Of a DNA stretch of 64,000 nt, positions 12,625 through 25,200 are shown piece by piece. The DNA is from Turritopsis dohrnii (lineage: Eukaryota > Cnidaria > Hydrozoa > Anthoathecata > Oceaniidae). Both the position numbers and the translations under genes were made by a program. Within the stretch, counting starts at the first letter, position 1. Every line of letters begins with the position of its first letter. The DNA lies in NCBI GenBank assembly GCA_027922465.2, contig BQMF02000199.1:372001-436000 (forward strand). Reading direction: 5' to 3'. A model generated the notes under the pieces. That model searched no databases. It saw nothing but the letters and a program-made list of their open reading frames with translations, and was not told the DNA's origin.

Positions 12625-13995
12625 TCAATTTTTTTTATTTCTTTTCTCCAATTTGAACCGAACTTGCCGGCATTTTGAATTTATGACCTCGCTTAAATTT
12701 AAGGCCTCAACATTTTCACTTGAAAATTTTTTCCTAGCAGTATGTTATATTTTCCCAAGGCGATGGGGGGATAATGCTGTACAACTTGTGATATCGTCTT
12801 TCCATTTCCTTTTTCCACCAGTGTAATTTCCATTAGCTAATTCCTTTTCCTCGTATACTGCTGAAAGCTGTTGCCTTATGAAGGTAGTGCATGAATTAAT
12901 CTTTCTTTTTTTGTGGTTGATAGGTGGTTGATCAGAAGCAGTGGGTTGGGTATCAGGCTGGATAATCGGTTGGGTAATAGGTTCTATTGTATTAGTTCTA
13001 TCCTGTTCATCAATGTCCAACAGTGACGTAAACGATTCCTCTTCCTGGATGGGTGAGGAAAAAGGGATATTTAACTTTTGTGGGGTGGGTTTTGTAATTT
13101 GTTTCCTTCTTTTTAAGTGTTCGTTAATGTCTGCCGTGGTTGACGCCACCATGTCAACTTTCTCCTCCAAAGTTTTGACTTTATTGTTTGCCGAAAGTAC
13201 AGAAGATTTCAGAAAAAGGATTTCTTTCTTCATCTCTTTCACATCTTTACTTATTTCAAGTAAGATGGTCATAATGTCGGTTTCAGGGGTATTAGCTATT
13301 TCTTTGTTAGGTTCAGGGTGTGGTAAGGGTTCTTCAATGACATTAGCTGTTATGTTAAATAAAACATCAAGAGATTCCAATATACTTGGTGCTTCGACTT
13401 TCTCAGCCTCGACTTCCTCAGCCTCGACTTCTTCAGCCTCGACTTCTTCAGCCTCGACTTCCTCGTCAAATGATGAAGTGTGTTGTTTTTCACTTTCGCA
13501 TTCTTTAATGTATTCGTATATAACAGAATCACCAGATGTAGTTGTAACCTTCGAATTAAAAATAAAGAATATTGTGTTAAAATATAAGATGGGTTTGTAT
13601 TCTGGAAATTTGAAATTAAAATGCATGATCAAAATTCTGTATATTTACTTAGAGATAAATTAAGTATTATTCCGTACCTTTGCTTCGAAAGGATCATTTG
13701 TTTCCACAATACATTTGGCCTTCTTCATTGTGTTGTAAATTTCGTCACCTGGCTGCAAATTTCGTGGTTCTCCTCTGGTGGGGAAATTCTCTTTTCGAAT
13801 TGCGTTCCTTGAAAATAGTGGGCGCTTCAATAACGGGATTCGAATGTAGCTGTTGTCCAGCCAGCAGTCATATGTTTTGGAGTATCCATCCCACGAAAAT
13901 TTCGATTGCATCTTGCCTTCTTCGATTACTTTGGCGAATACCCAGTGCTTTGTGTCCGGATCAAGAGGTTGCACTTTGGTTTTCTTTACTAACAT
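12625..13995 (-). pseudogene. two-exon BEN-domain protein with Tudor/chromo-barrel-like N-terminus; in-frame stop in BEN domain
   Basis: Exon 1 (13995 to about 13675) ends ...DPFEAK with donor GTACGG; exon 2 starts about 13550 after an AG acceptor with VTTTSGDSV, phase 0. Exon 1 looks like a small Tudor/chromo-barrel-type fold (KHWVFAKVIEEG..FSWDGYSKTYDCWL). Exon 2 has an acidic repeat (EVEAE repeated), a predicted coiled coil (DVKEMKKEILFLKSSVLSAN) and a BEN-type start (FIRQQLSAVYEEKELANG..KRKW). TAA at 12747-12745 stops the frame after HRLGKI, yet the same frame stays open for 39 more codons to TGA at 12627-12625 and reads NSKCRQVRFKLEKR, the usual end of a BEN domain. BEN domains bind DNA or chromatin. 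So either a nonsense mutation truncates the domain or the TAA is an assembly error. Family assignment is by pattern only. Confidence 0.65.
13392..13465 (-). repeat. 15-bp tandem repeat inside the BEN-protein gene
   Basis: About five 15-bp units (plus strand gcctcgacttcttca with variants) encode EVEAE/EEVEA acidic repeats. Every unit keeps the frame, consistent with coding selection or recent expansion. Confidence 0.85.
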
Positions 13996-15143
13996 TATTT
14001 TTCACTTTTTTCACATTGAACTGATTGCTGATAGCGCTTTTTACAAATAATTGAAGAAACGAAGAAGAGTTGGTTTTTAATTTATTTTTTTTAAAATTTA
14101 TTTCATTATCAGCAATTTTGGCGGCGTATTTGTTACAATGGATTATTTTATTCACTTAAAATGACATTGAATAATCTGTTGTCAAAAAACTAGAGCGGGT
14201 CAAACAAACAAGTCGAAGATGTCAAACAAACAAGTTGAAGGTGTCAATACTTTTTACACTTACCTAATCAACTTGTAACACCTATTTACTTACTTTGATT
14301 GAACTATCACACATATCATTTCAAGTGTTGATTGGGTTGTTACGCCGCGTCTGTAAACCGTGTAGACTTGCCGGTAATTGGTTCAGAACTGTCTTTTCAA
14401 AACAAAGTATATACAAAAGAAAATAAGCCACGTGTATTACAGCCTATAATTAATAGTTTGTTTAACGTATTCTCTAGCCTTCATATAAAAATGCGAGATG
14501 CGGTGATTATTGATTGAATTTTGATAAAAAACTCAAAAACAAAACTCAAAAACTCAAAAAATCTTTTTTTTTTTCATTTGATGTTTTTGCACAAAACTTG
14601 ATCTCCATGGCAATGTGACATCACAATGTTAAAAAAAAAATATAAATATGTGAATAACTGAAGAAATATTAGTGATACACAAAATAATTGTTGCCATAGT
14701 TACCCTGGCTTGTTTCCAGGTTTCTTCTGTTTTTTGCTGATAAGCCTATGAATGGAGAGATCTGCATAGATAAGGGAGACGAAATTTTAGGAAATGGAAC
14801 AGTATTTACTGGACGTAAGTTAAAGTTAATTTTCAAGAAATAGATAACATGTCTAATGCAAACTTTCTTTCATGTACGTGATTTCTGAGGGTTTACGATG
14901 AAAATACTCAGAAGAGAATGAAAAAAAAAGAATAAGAAAAAAGTTATACATAATTAATTTTTTGTTTAAAATAAAGGTCGCCACCTTACGACATGTTATT
15001 CAAAAACAATTAAGGCCATTGTACAATTGTAACACATTTGTTTTGTTTTTTTGAATTTCGGCAAATTAAATCACTATTCAAAGCATTACGTTGATTTATT
15101 TTGTCTTAACAAAATAGTTATTCAAGCATTCAAGCAAAAAACT
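13996..15143. other. no gene recognised
   Basis: AT-rich. A near-duplicated phrase 'gtcaaacaaacaagt(c/t)gaag' occurs at about 14197-14240. Nothing else is supported. Confidence 0.4.
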
Positions 15144-17184
15144 ATGGAATATGATAGCGATTTAGACTGGATCTACGATACTGCTGAAAGTTCAGAAGAT
15201 GAAGAAATTAAAAATTCTCCTGGTAAATGATATATTATTCATGCTATTATATTACCATCATAGAATCTTGTGAGTTTTATTTTTTAGGTAGTTGCTATAA
15301 ATTGTGAAAGTTCTTCTTCAAAGCATTCCAAAAAATCACACTTATCAAATGATAAGAACTCAATCCCAACCAGCACATTTGTTACAAATTCTCTGCGAAA
15401 GAGTGCATTTCTATGAAAAAATATACACAATTTCATTAAAAATGCTCACTGTTGCAGTGACATTCTATGTTTCATAACAAAGAAAAAGTAAATTATACAT
15501 TCAAAACCCCCTATTTTGGTAAAAAAAGTAGTTATTAACTTAACACATAACTTTATTTAATATTTTATATTAGAGAAAAAGAAGAAATCTGGTCGGCCAA
15601 GCTACCACTCACGTTATCCAGAACTTATTAAATGTGTGCAATCTTTTATGGAACAAAGTTCATCCGAAGCGCATTTACGAAGGTGAACAAGTACCATGTA
15701 TACGAATGGCGTTACCTTAAAGGACATTACCAATCATGTAAAAACAGAATTGGGAATATCAGTAAGCCGACATTCCATCCATCGTCTTATGAAACCACCC
15801 AGAAAAAATACAGTTGCCAGAAAATTGTATAAAGGATTCATTAATGCACGAGTTCCTCCAAAGCGGAATACAAAAGAAAAGACTACGCATGTCGACCTCC
15901 ATTATACGTGTGCACAGGTTAACCTTCTGCAAGAAATGGCGCATCTTTGTAAGGAAAACACATTAGCAATGTCTGTTAATAACAAAAACAAGGTTGAAGT
16001 TGGAATCCCAGCAACAAGTCGTCGGACGAATATACGCACTTTCCATATGGTTGATGAATCTCCGATCTATAACGACCATGACTTCCCTAACCCAAATGCT
16101 AAGCTTGTTCCTGCTGGCTACCAAATTCTTTGTCATTCTTTAAAGAGACGGCGCTCAACATCACCACCAAAAGTTAAAACTGAACGTAAACGAACTCTTT
16201 CAGAAAATGACAAGCACAAAGTACCATCCCATGTAAACGTTTGCAAAGATAAGCTTGGCAGGACTAAAATCAAATGGCCACGTGCTGGACCATTGCTAGT
16301 GCAGTTGTACCCATCACGTGCAATCGAAAGCACCAACGTCATGCATGCAACTCATTTAATGAAAAAGATTCAAAGAGAGAAAAAATTAAGAGTGATCTAC
16401 AATGTGGTGATGGTAGCAGATGGTGGTCCAGATTGGTCAGTGAAGGGAATAATTAACTTTCAATCCATGGGCCTCCTCTGGAAAAACCTGAAACTCGACA
16501 CCTTCGTTGTGCAGTGCTATGCCCCAGGTCACTCAAGATTCAATCCAATCGAGAGAACCTGGTCATTTTTAACAAATAATATTGCCACTGTTACACTTCC
16601 CGATGACATTTGACGGAATTAAACCTGCTTTTAACGATTAAAAAGGATGGTTAAATGTGCTAGACAATGCTGTAGACATATGTGCACGTTTTTGGGATAA
16701 GAAATCTTATGATGGATACTCAATTGCAGTTGAAACTTTCAAAAGTAGTCATCCATTGATTCCGCATATCAAGAGAACCCACGAAGGTTTAAAAGACTTT
16801 TTAAATGCTTCAAGAAAGAAATTGGATGAAACACCTGATTTTTCTATTTTGCGGGATATTTATATTTTCCTTGTTAAACATGCGAATCGTAAGCCGTATC
16901 AGTTGGAGTTTGTGCGATGTCAAGATAGTGATTGTACGCATTGTTGTTCACTTCCCGATCGTGAAAACACATTTTTGAAGCTGATTCGCAAGTTTGGAGA
17001 TTCATGTCCATTTCCACAACAAAGTGATGTGCATAAAGGACATTATAAAACCTTTCTTGAAGTTTTGAGAACATGTAAAAATTCGTTCACTCCTTCATGT
17101 TTTGGCATTTGCGAATATGGTTGTTCATATGTATTTTTTTCTCAAGCAGATAAAAGTAGGCATATGAGACTTATGAAACATTAA
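15144..17184 (+). pseudogene. DDE transposase-like gene (IS630/Tc1-like motifs) with C-terminal zinc-finger tail, three lesions
   Basis: Exon 1 15144-15222 (acidic, starts MEYDSDLDWIYD), donor GTAAAT; exon 2 starts 15574. The first lesion is TGA at 15684-15686, where the same frame continues (..AHLRR-stop-TSTMYTNGV); a CGA to TGA change would explain it. The core contains MVADGGPDWS and YAPGHSRFNPIERTWSFL, which look like the second Asp and the final Glu of a DDE endonuclease. Where I expect the first Asp, the copy reads SVNNKNKVEVG. A second lesion, a frameshift near 16610, and a third, TAA at 16639-16641, separate the last 175 residues, which resume at LDNAVDICARFWDKK and end in a C2H2-like finger (CEYGCSYVFFSQADKSRHMRLMKH). 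Similar proteins are common in cnidarian genomes from memory, but I cannot name the superfamily. As written it cannot give a working enzyme. Confidence 0.72.
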
Positions 17185-17437
17185 GAGTTATTTTTTATAT
17201 GTCGGTTTATTTTGAAGAAATGTAAAAAAGCATTAAAACTAACTAAATAAAGCTAACTGAAAAATACACAAAAAGTTGTTTTTATTTCCAATTTATTTCC
17301 AATTTTATACATCTGATGATTGCAATATGCATGAAACTTAAAGTCATGTAGTTTTTAAATTCTAAATAAATGAATATTTATTTTATTTCCAATTAGCTTT
17401 TTCTTATCACGTGATCAAAATAATGATTGTTTAAAGA

Positions 17438-17453
17438 CATACATTCCAACCCT
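17438..17453 (+). repeat. left terminal inverted repeat of the 18-kb unit
   Basis: Sixteen bases CATACATTCCAACCCT, preceded by TAAAGA. The next 90 bases contain three copies of CTCCCGAT(A)TC-type motifs, also present once just inside the right end (CTCCCGATATCAG). Confidence 0.8.
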
Positions 17454-17882
17454 CCGGATATGACCGGGTGACTCCCGATATCAAGATGACAATCCCGATC
17501 TCCCGATGAGCCAGATGATCTCCCGATATCAGAATATAAAAAGGCCACAATTTTTCAAAATGTGCAAGTTTCAATGACAAGTTCGCGGTTCACTATATTA
17601 TTCTATCCACTATAGTTGTAAACAAAGCCATATTGTCGGAAGCGGCAAGCAAGCACATGCTATAAATTGCTTGTTGTAGCTGTCTGTACCGGCATTATAG
17701 TAGAACATATCGTATGTAAACCAACCTCATTTCTAGGGTTCCTTTAATGTTAAAATAAAATAAAAAGCATACGAAAGCAAAATTGAAAAGGAAAAAGGAA
17801 AATTTTGAAGAACTTTGCATCTTTTCAAAATTTTTGAAAATCTGTTCATTCTTAAAATGTTTTCCGATCGTCTTTACCAGGG

Positions 17883-17912
17883 ATATGTTAAAGCGTAGCT
17901 GGATGCAGAGCG
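17883..17912 (-). repeat. subterminal inverted repeat, left copy
   Basis: Thirty-base exact reverse complement of 35257-35286, where the sequence is part of a hAT-like coding frame (RSASSYALTYA). Here it lies in a decayed reverse-strand context, suggesting both ends of the outer element once carried the same sequence in inverted orientation. Confidence 0.8.
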
Positions 17913-18560
17913 AGATTCGATAAGCAAAAATGTTCATTGAATTTCTTTTGTTTTAAGAGAACAAAGACGGTCCTGTGTGTGTTGTCCAAAATGGCGGCCA
18001 AGCGGCATGAAGCGATCAAAATGATAAGTCACAAAAAGCCAATTTTTACTTCATCTATACGTTTTCTGTACAATCTCAGTTCAGATAGACTTTTGTCAAA
18101 GAAGCTTTTAGACTTTTAAACAAGATTTAAATTGTATCCTGCCTTATAAGGATGATAAACAGCCATTTATAGCCTCGCACAGAGCGAAATCTGTTGGTGC
18201 TATATCGATGGAAGGAGGAATTCGCTGATATCCTGCTAATTGTCAAGGCAAGATAAAGCATTAAATTTATCAAATCTTGTGAAAATAGAATCAGGGAAGA
18301 CCACGATCTCCCACGACTTTTATTTTTCTGGGGTATATATCTACGCCACTTTCCCTTTCGCTTATATTCTATGATTTGTTTTAATCACGTGACTTCAGTA
18401 CTCCCTTTTGTATGTCATGTGATTCTATTCTGTACTTATGAACACCTATAATAAAATGACAAAAATTTTCTTTTCGAAACAAAAGAAAAACTCGGTACGA
18501 ATATCTGTTGTGTGCAGAAAATCGCTTCGTTCAATACCGTCATGACTAGTTGAATGTGTT

Positions 18561-19068
18561 GTGTTGTGTCTTTGCTTCAGCTTTCTTTACTCTCATATTT
18601 TTAAACATATCAGGGAAAAGGAAGATTGTTTTGATAAAGTAAGTCCTAATTGTTTTAAAATCATCGATAATGCACGAACTAAATGGCAACTTAAACTTAA
18701 GGAGGGACTTCATATTGGGTGGAAAATCCTAATCTTAACACTCAAGTAAAGTACATAGGGAAAACATTGTCGGTGTAATTTTCTTTTCTTTCTTTTTTCG
18801 TTTCTTTTATCTTTCTTTCATCTTTCTTTCATCTTTCCCTTATTCATACTTTACATTTACTCTTCACACTTTCTATTGTCTTTTTAACTCTGTCATCTTT
18901 TCACACTTCTAGTCTAACTCATTAATTTTAATTGGAGATTTTGATGTATAGCTTTTTTGTAACACCTTTTGTAATCATTGTTTTATATATGTAGGAATTT
19001 TTTGTAAATATTTTATAGCTGATGATGACATAAGAATGTCGAAACATGTCCTTAAAAAAAATGTGTTT
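18561..19068 (+). pseudogene. Penelope-like element 3' fragment (GIY-YIG C-terminus plus 3' terminal sequence)
   Basis: The short frame 18561-18749 ends CFKIIDNARTKWQLKLKEGL then HIGWKILILTLK, the typical C-terminal end of Penelope-like polyproteins after the GIY-YIG endonuclease (pattern F-x-I-I-D-x-A-x-T...L-K-x-K-E-x-x-x-I-x-W...). About 270 bp further on, after a pyrimidine-rich tract (18780-18840), comes CTGATGA..GAAACATGTC, a motif known from Penelope terminal repeats. The reverse transcriptase part is missing, so this is a 5'-truncated copy, as usual for target-primed insertion. It lies just upstream of the P-like transposase gene and may have inserted into its leader. Confidence 0.72.
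19005..19062 (+). ncRNA. candidate minimal type I hammerhead ribozyme
   Basis: Core CTGATGA at 19019-19025, then an arm GACAT/ATGTC with loop AAGA (19027-19040), then GAAA at 19041-19044. A two-base helix III (AC/GT, loop AT) is followed by C at 19050 as the expected cleavage-site base. Helix I can form between the TTTTATAG before the core and CTTAAAA after the cut, with a two-base internal mismatch. One T (19026) is extra at the base of helix II. Minimal hammerheads with very short helix III are known in Penelope-like elements, so the context fits. Activity is not shown by sequence. Confidence 0.55.
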
Positions 19069-19236
19069 TTATTTTAAAAATTATACACTTTTTGTGCTTC
19101 TACGTAATTTCAGTCTATATTTGTCTTATTAATTTTATTTTTTCGATGTGTTAAGATGTATTTCGACCAAGCTTTTTTCAAAGAGATAATAATACAGATG
19201 TTTTCTTTGTATTTTAGATTCAATTTCCAAATTTAT

Positions 19237-22200
19237 ATGGAAAACCACAAGGCTTGTCTCGAGAAATTGTGTAGGCTGTGTCGTGGGAAAATACAACTAA
19301 ACAATTCATATCGTACTGCCAAAACCGTTGTTGACAAAAGAGAGGAAATAAAGTCTTTGTTTGGATATAACGTTGGTGAAGATGATCCTGACATACACCC
19401 CCAAAAGTTATGTTTAAAATGTGCCAGGCAACTGGTTAAGATAAACTATAAAAAACCTAATCACGAAACTGCTGTAATAGCAGAGTTTCAGTCACACAAT
19501 GAAGAATGTCAGGTATGTTTACTTGCAAAGAAGAATTCAGTTGTGTTGCATTCGTTTTCTGTGGTTAAAAAGAAAGGTTTGACATTAGGATTGCTGAGTG
19601 ATGTTGCTTGCAGTCATAACTTCATGATGGTTAATGATGGGACCAGTAGTGATTGTGAAAAAAGATTTATGCGAATAAATAATGAACAGAAAGCTGAATT
19701 ACTTTTGATAATAAACTGTGAAAATTTTTCTTGGTCATTATCTGTACAAAATAAGATGATACCAACCGACAGTGAATTTTTCGAAAAGCTCCCCAAGCAG
19801 TTGGATAAAGAAAATTTGGAACCATTTTTTAAAGTTTTGCAAGTTGCCAAGATTTGTATTGGAAATGATGATTTTCATAATGTCATGAAAAGAGAGAAAG
19901 AAGCCATTTTAAATCCAAGCATAAGTAGCAGTATCGAAAGTGCTGTGCTGGAAACTAATGGTTTACAAAATTTTTCAAAGATTGTGACAACAATTCGCAG
20001 TACAAATTGTCACATACTAATCTCTGACAAGGACAGATGCAACAAATGCACTTCTTATCGAAAGAACCTAAACATAATGGAAAGACGAATAGCGAAAGTT
20101 GGAAGTGGAGTCAAGGTGAAACGTCCACACATTACGTTGTCAAAAAAGCAACTTAGAAAAAGGCTTTTTCAAGTTGCAAAGGAGAACAAAAAGTTGAAAA
20201 GACAAAGGAGGAGTCTAGAAAAACGAATTGAAAGGTTACTATCAACAGAAGCAGTGCAGCTAGATAATGACACAAATAAACTGATATCTGACATTTCAAA
20301 CCAGGATTTTGGGTTCCAGGAAGGTTCGGTTATGTATTTACTTTGGAAACAACAACATCAAGCTAACAGTTACAAGAAACAATCTTCAATGAGGTGGCAC
20401 CCTGTAATAATTCGATGGTGTTTGAGTATTTATTTAAAATCACCAGGTACATAATTTGTTTTCAGTAATAATGTTCAGTTATCCATTAAAGAAGATTTCA
20501 TTATGAGCATTTGTGTCATGTTTTTTCATCAAGCATCAAATTTTTGTGAACAAATAAAAAAAACAGAAGTAGTTGAAAATATTATTGCACTTCTATTTTT
20601 GTGCTGCTGTTTATCTGCAATATTGTATAATCATGTTCATTTTTTTACTTCTTGTCTAATTCATCTTCAGGTACTTATGAGCATTTGAGACAAAGTGGAT
20701 TTTTGAAGTTACCACACACAACTACTCTACAGTTGTACACAAGTTTCACATCAGTTGGTGCATCTTTTAATCCAGATGTTGTGTTACGATTCTACACTGA
20801 TTTTAAAATTGCACAGATGAAAGATTTCGAGAAAAATTGTTCCGTTCTGTTTGACGAAATGAAGATACGATCAGGGTTAGTTTATAGTAAAAATACTGGA
20901 AAGCTAATTGGTTTCACAGAATTAGGAAAAATCAATGATGAAATTCAAGTGCTGGAACAGGAAGTTACCGAAAACAGAAGGCCAAGATCACTTGCTACGC
21001 ATGTGTTGGGAATTATGGTTCGTGGACTATTTACACATTACAACTTTCAACTGGGATATTACCCAACTACTTCTGTTGGTTCGGATCAGCTGTTTCCGAT
21101 TATATGGGAAGCTGTTGGGATTTTGGAAATGATTGGCTTGTGTGTACGCGCTTTCGTTTGTGATGGAGCATCACCAAACCGCAGATTTTTCAGCATCCAC
21201 AAGTTAGATGGTGGTGTCAACGTTTCTGAAGATAACATAGTTAGCAATTCCAGACCAAAAAATCAAATTTTTCAAAAAGCTATGAAACTATGCTCATTGG
21301 ATAGATCTTTTCAAGAGAAAAAAAATGAGGGGTCATACACCTCTCAACGATAAACGGTTCCAAAGTTATAGGAAATTTAGTTTGGGAAATTTGGGGCAAT
21401 TCTTGACATTCTGTTAGATATTTTCCCTATAGTTTTCAACTGTAATAAAATGTCCAATGGCACCATAAAATTAGATTTTTTAATGAAAATAAGGGTTAAA
21501 GAATATTGTCATAACTTTTTAACACTTCATAATTTGGACTTAATATTTTCAGGGTATATTTGAATAACCATGTACTACAAAAAACGATTATTGTTTTCAA
21601 TGAATACCATCCATAGCAACAGGGATCTCCTCCCATAGCAACAACACATAAAAGAGGGTTAAAACAAGAATTAACAGGCAGAAACTCTAAAAAACATAAT
21701 AATTTACTACCTAAAACTTAGATGAGCAAAGTATTAAGCTTGAGGAACCAAATTACATATTACTTCAAGATTTACCCCAAATTTTCCCTAGCAACAGGGC
21801 AAAATTAAGCCAAAATGCACAATTCAAGTAGTTACAATACAAGAAATTAGGCAACTAGCAAGTTTTGAGTTGGTTTAGATAGAACATAAGCAAATATGAG
21901 GTGCGGTGCTTGTATATTTTTGTGAATTTCAAGATTTACCGCAAATTTTCCCTAGCAACAGGGCAAAATCAAACCAAAATGCACATTTCAAGTAGTTACA
22001 ACACAATAAATTAGGCAACCAGCAAGTTTTGAGTTGGTTTAGATAGAAAAAAAGGAAATATGAGGTGCGGTGCCTATATATTTTTGTGAATTGTAAGATT
22101 TACCCCAAATTTTTCCTAGCAACGGGGCAAAATTAAGCCAAAATGCACAATTCAAGTAGTTACAACACAAGAAATTAGGCAACTAGCAAGTTTTCAGTTG

Positions 22201-25200
22201 GTTTAGATAGAACATAAGCAAATATGAGGTGCGGTGCTTGTATATTTTTGTGAATTTCAAGATTTACCGCAAATTTTCCCTAGCAACAGGGTAAAATCAA
22301 GCCAAAATGCAAATTTCAAGTAGTTACAACACAAGAAATTAGACAACCCGCAACTTTTGAGTCAGTTTAGGTAGAAAATAAGCAAATATGAGGTGCAGTG
22401 CTTCCTAGAGAATTTCAAGATTTACCCCAAATTTTCCCTAGCAACGGGGTAAAATCAAGACAAGACAAACAAGTCGCATCAGGGAATCACAATCTATATC
22501 CTAATACGCGCTGTGCATCCGCTTTTTTTCACACTTTCACTCTCTAAAATTTTGGGTCGTTTTTGCGGTCACTTATTCATAATGGAGTGTCAGACCACGG
22601 CGGTTAATATTTTTCTACGATTAGTATAGGGGAAAACATTGCATTGCATATAATCGTTTCAAATGTTTTGATTATTCGCGAGATCAAGAAACAATAGACA
22701 ACAACGAAAGTATTGCGCGAAGATTTATTTATGTTTTTAGGGTAAGTACGCTTTAGAACCTTTTTGTTTGTTTGTTTTGTTTTTCTTATAGTATTAATAA
22801 GGTTTCTGCGTCATTACTTTTCAAACAAAGAAATGAATATGGGGAACCATTGCATTGCATCGCATCTTCAATTTATACATATTGACACTTTTACGACTTT
22901 CGCGTTTGGCTTTTATTTACATTGGGGTGTGTTAATCTTTTTGTTGTTTACCTGTACGCACAATTTATTTTTACTACTGCATATATCGTATCGTGAAAGA
23001 TTTATTACGAATATTTTGATGTGTTTCCAGATCTTCTGATTAAAAAGTTTTTCTGTTCATAACTTTAGTGTTGATAGTAAACTAAAAATGCTTTAGCCGG
23101 AATATCTAGAGATTTTTAATTAAAAGAGTGAAGAGTGTTTCTTTCTGTATTGAAGTTAGATATCTTTAATCAAGGGGAACCATTGCATTGCATCTTCAAT
23201 TTATTTTACAGAGTGAAAAATGTAAAAAGTGAAAAAAGTGAATGCACAGCGCGTATTTTTATTTTGGATGAATTAAAACCTGTGTTCTACATGGGATACT
23301 ACATTCTAAACATTCTACATTCCAAACAATTGAGGAACTTTATCATACTAAAATTCATTATACTAAGCCTTTCTCTCTGTTCAGCTCACATCGATTAAAA
23401 CCTGTAAAAAATTTTTACACGGGTTACTAGTTATATTATATTATATGGAATTATATATGGAAAATTAATGAAAATTAATGGAAAATTATATCGAAAATGA
23501 TAGAATGAACATTTCATACCATCTTAAGTGACAAATTTGAAATTTTTAATTTTTAATTTTAAAATGATTATAAGATTAATTTATGGAGTCAATGTTCTTC
23601 AAAATATCCCCCCCGCACATATCTTCGGCGTCGTTTTCTTCCTAAACAAAATAATAACAGTTTAATTTCTTTGTTGATAATGGTTATGTGTACACAAAAG
23701 AATCTAAACAAAGTAAGTACCTCTCGTTTTCCCAAAAAAGGGTCTCTTTTGATAATCTGAAATGTCATAAATCACAAATGATAATTTTGAAACGAAATAC
23801 TTCTCAAAAGAACATAATCTTAAAAACAATATTAAACATACTTGCAAACACAGACTGCTGCTGTGGAACAACAGCAACAGGTTGTTGGGGCTGTGGTAAC
23901 TGCACGGCAGGTGGCTGTGGCAATTGCACGGCAGGTGGCTGTGGCAATTGAGCGGCAGTTGGCTGGGGCGATTGCACGGCAGTTGGCTGAGGCGATTGCA
24001 CGGCAGGTGGCTGGGGCGATTGCACGGCAGGTGGCTGGGACGATTGTACAGCTTGCGATTGAACAGCTGGTGGTGGTGTTTGCGTCTCTTGAACATTTGC
24101 CAGCTGATCTCTCAGCTGGCAAATTTCTTCATTTTTTGCAGCCAACATCAGATTCTTGGCTGCCACCACCTCCTCCAGTTCTCCGACGCGGCTGGCGTTG
24201 TTACCCATTATTATACTTAATCATAAAAAGAAATAATTGTTTTTAATGAATACCATTCAAGTGTAAGATCGTATCAAATAATTCAGAATAAACAGAAAAA
24301 GCAGTTAAAGTTAAGATTTAGTTCCCACCTTCCACCCGGCATTTGCGTTAGTATTTATTCATTGCTTTAATTTTTACCCAGAACAACCTCAAAAATCAAT
24401 GAGGGTCCTGCGAAGGAGGCTCTAGGAGCATACTTAAGATGACCTTAACGGCTCAACTAGGTAACCTCTTTTGACATTAATATTGCTCTAAGCTGAGTGG
24501 ATCCACAGTTATCATTTTAAATGCTAGCTTTACTCTGCCTAATCTGTTAAATGGCTGAAAATAGGTTAACATTTACTTTTTATCCAGGACAACCTCCGTA
24601 ATCATTGAGGGTCCTGCGAAGAAGGCCCTAGGAGCATACGTAAGATGACCTTAACGGCTCAACTAGTTAACCTCTTTCGACATTAATATTGCTCTAAGCT
24701 GAGTGGATCCACAGTTATCATTTTAAATGCTAGCTTTACTCTGCCAAATCTGTTAAATGGCTGAAAATAGGTTAAGATTTACTTTTTATCCAGGACAACC
24801 TCCGTAATCAATGAGGGTCCTGCAAAGAAGGCCCTAGGAGCATATGTAAGATGACCTTAACGGCTCAACTAGGTAACCTCTTTCGACATTAATATTGCTC
24901 TAAGCTGAGTGGATCCACAGTTGTCATTTTAAATGCTAGCTTTACTCCGCCTAATCTGTTAAATGGCTGAACATAGGCTAAGATTTACTTTTTATCCAGA
25001 ACAACCTCCGTAATCAATGAGGGTCCTGCGAAGAAGGCCCTAGGAGCATACGTGAAAACGACCTTAACGGCTCAACTAGGTAACCTTTTTCGACATTAAT
25101 ATTATTGTAAGCTGATTGGATACACAGTTATCATTTCACATGCTAGCTTTACTATGCCTAATCTGTTAAACAGCTGAATAGGTTAAGATTTACTTTTTAT

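Noticed and set aside
12941..13663. 240-codon plus-strand frame over the BEN gene
   Set aside because: Low-complexity Ser/Thr-rich product of the antisense of an acidic repeat; the minus strand has domains and splice sites.
23842..24246. 134-codon plus-strand frame over the 24-bp repeat
   Set aside because: The 24-bp period keeps all frames open; the minus strand has coiled coil, start context and matching splice sites.
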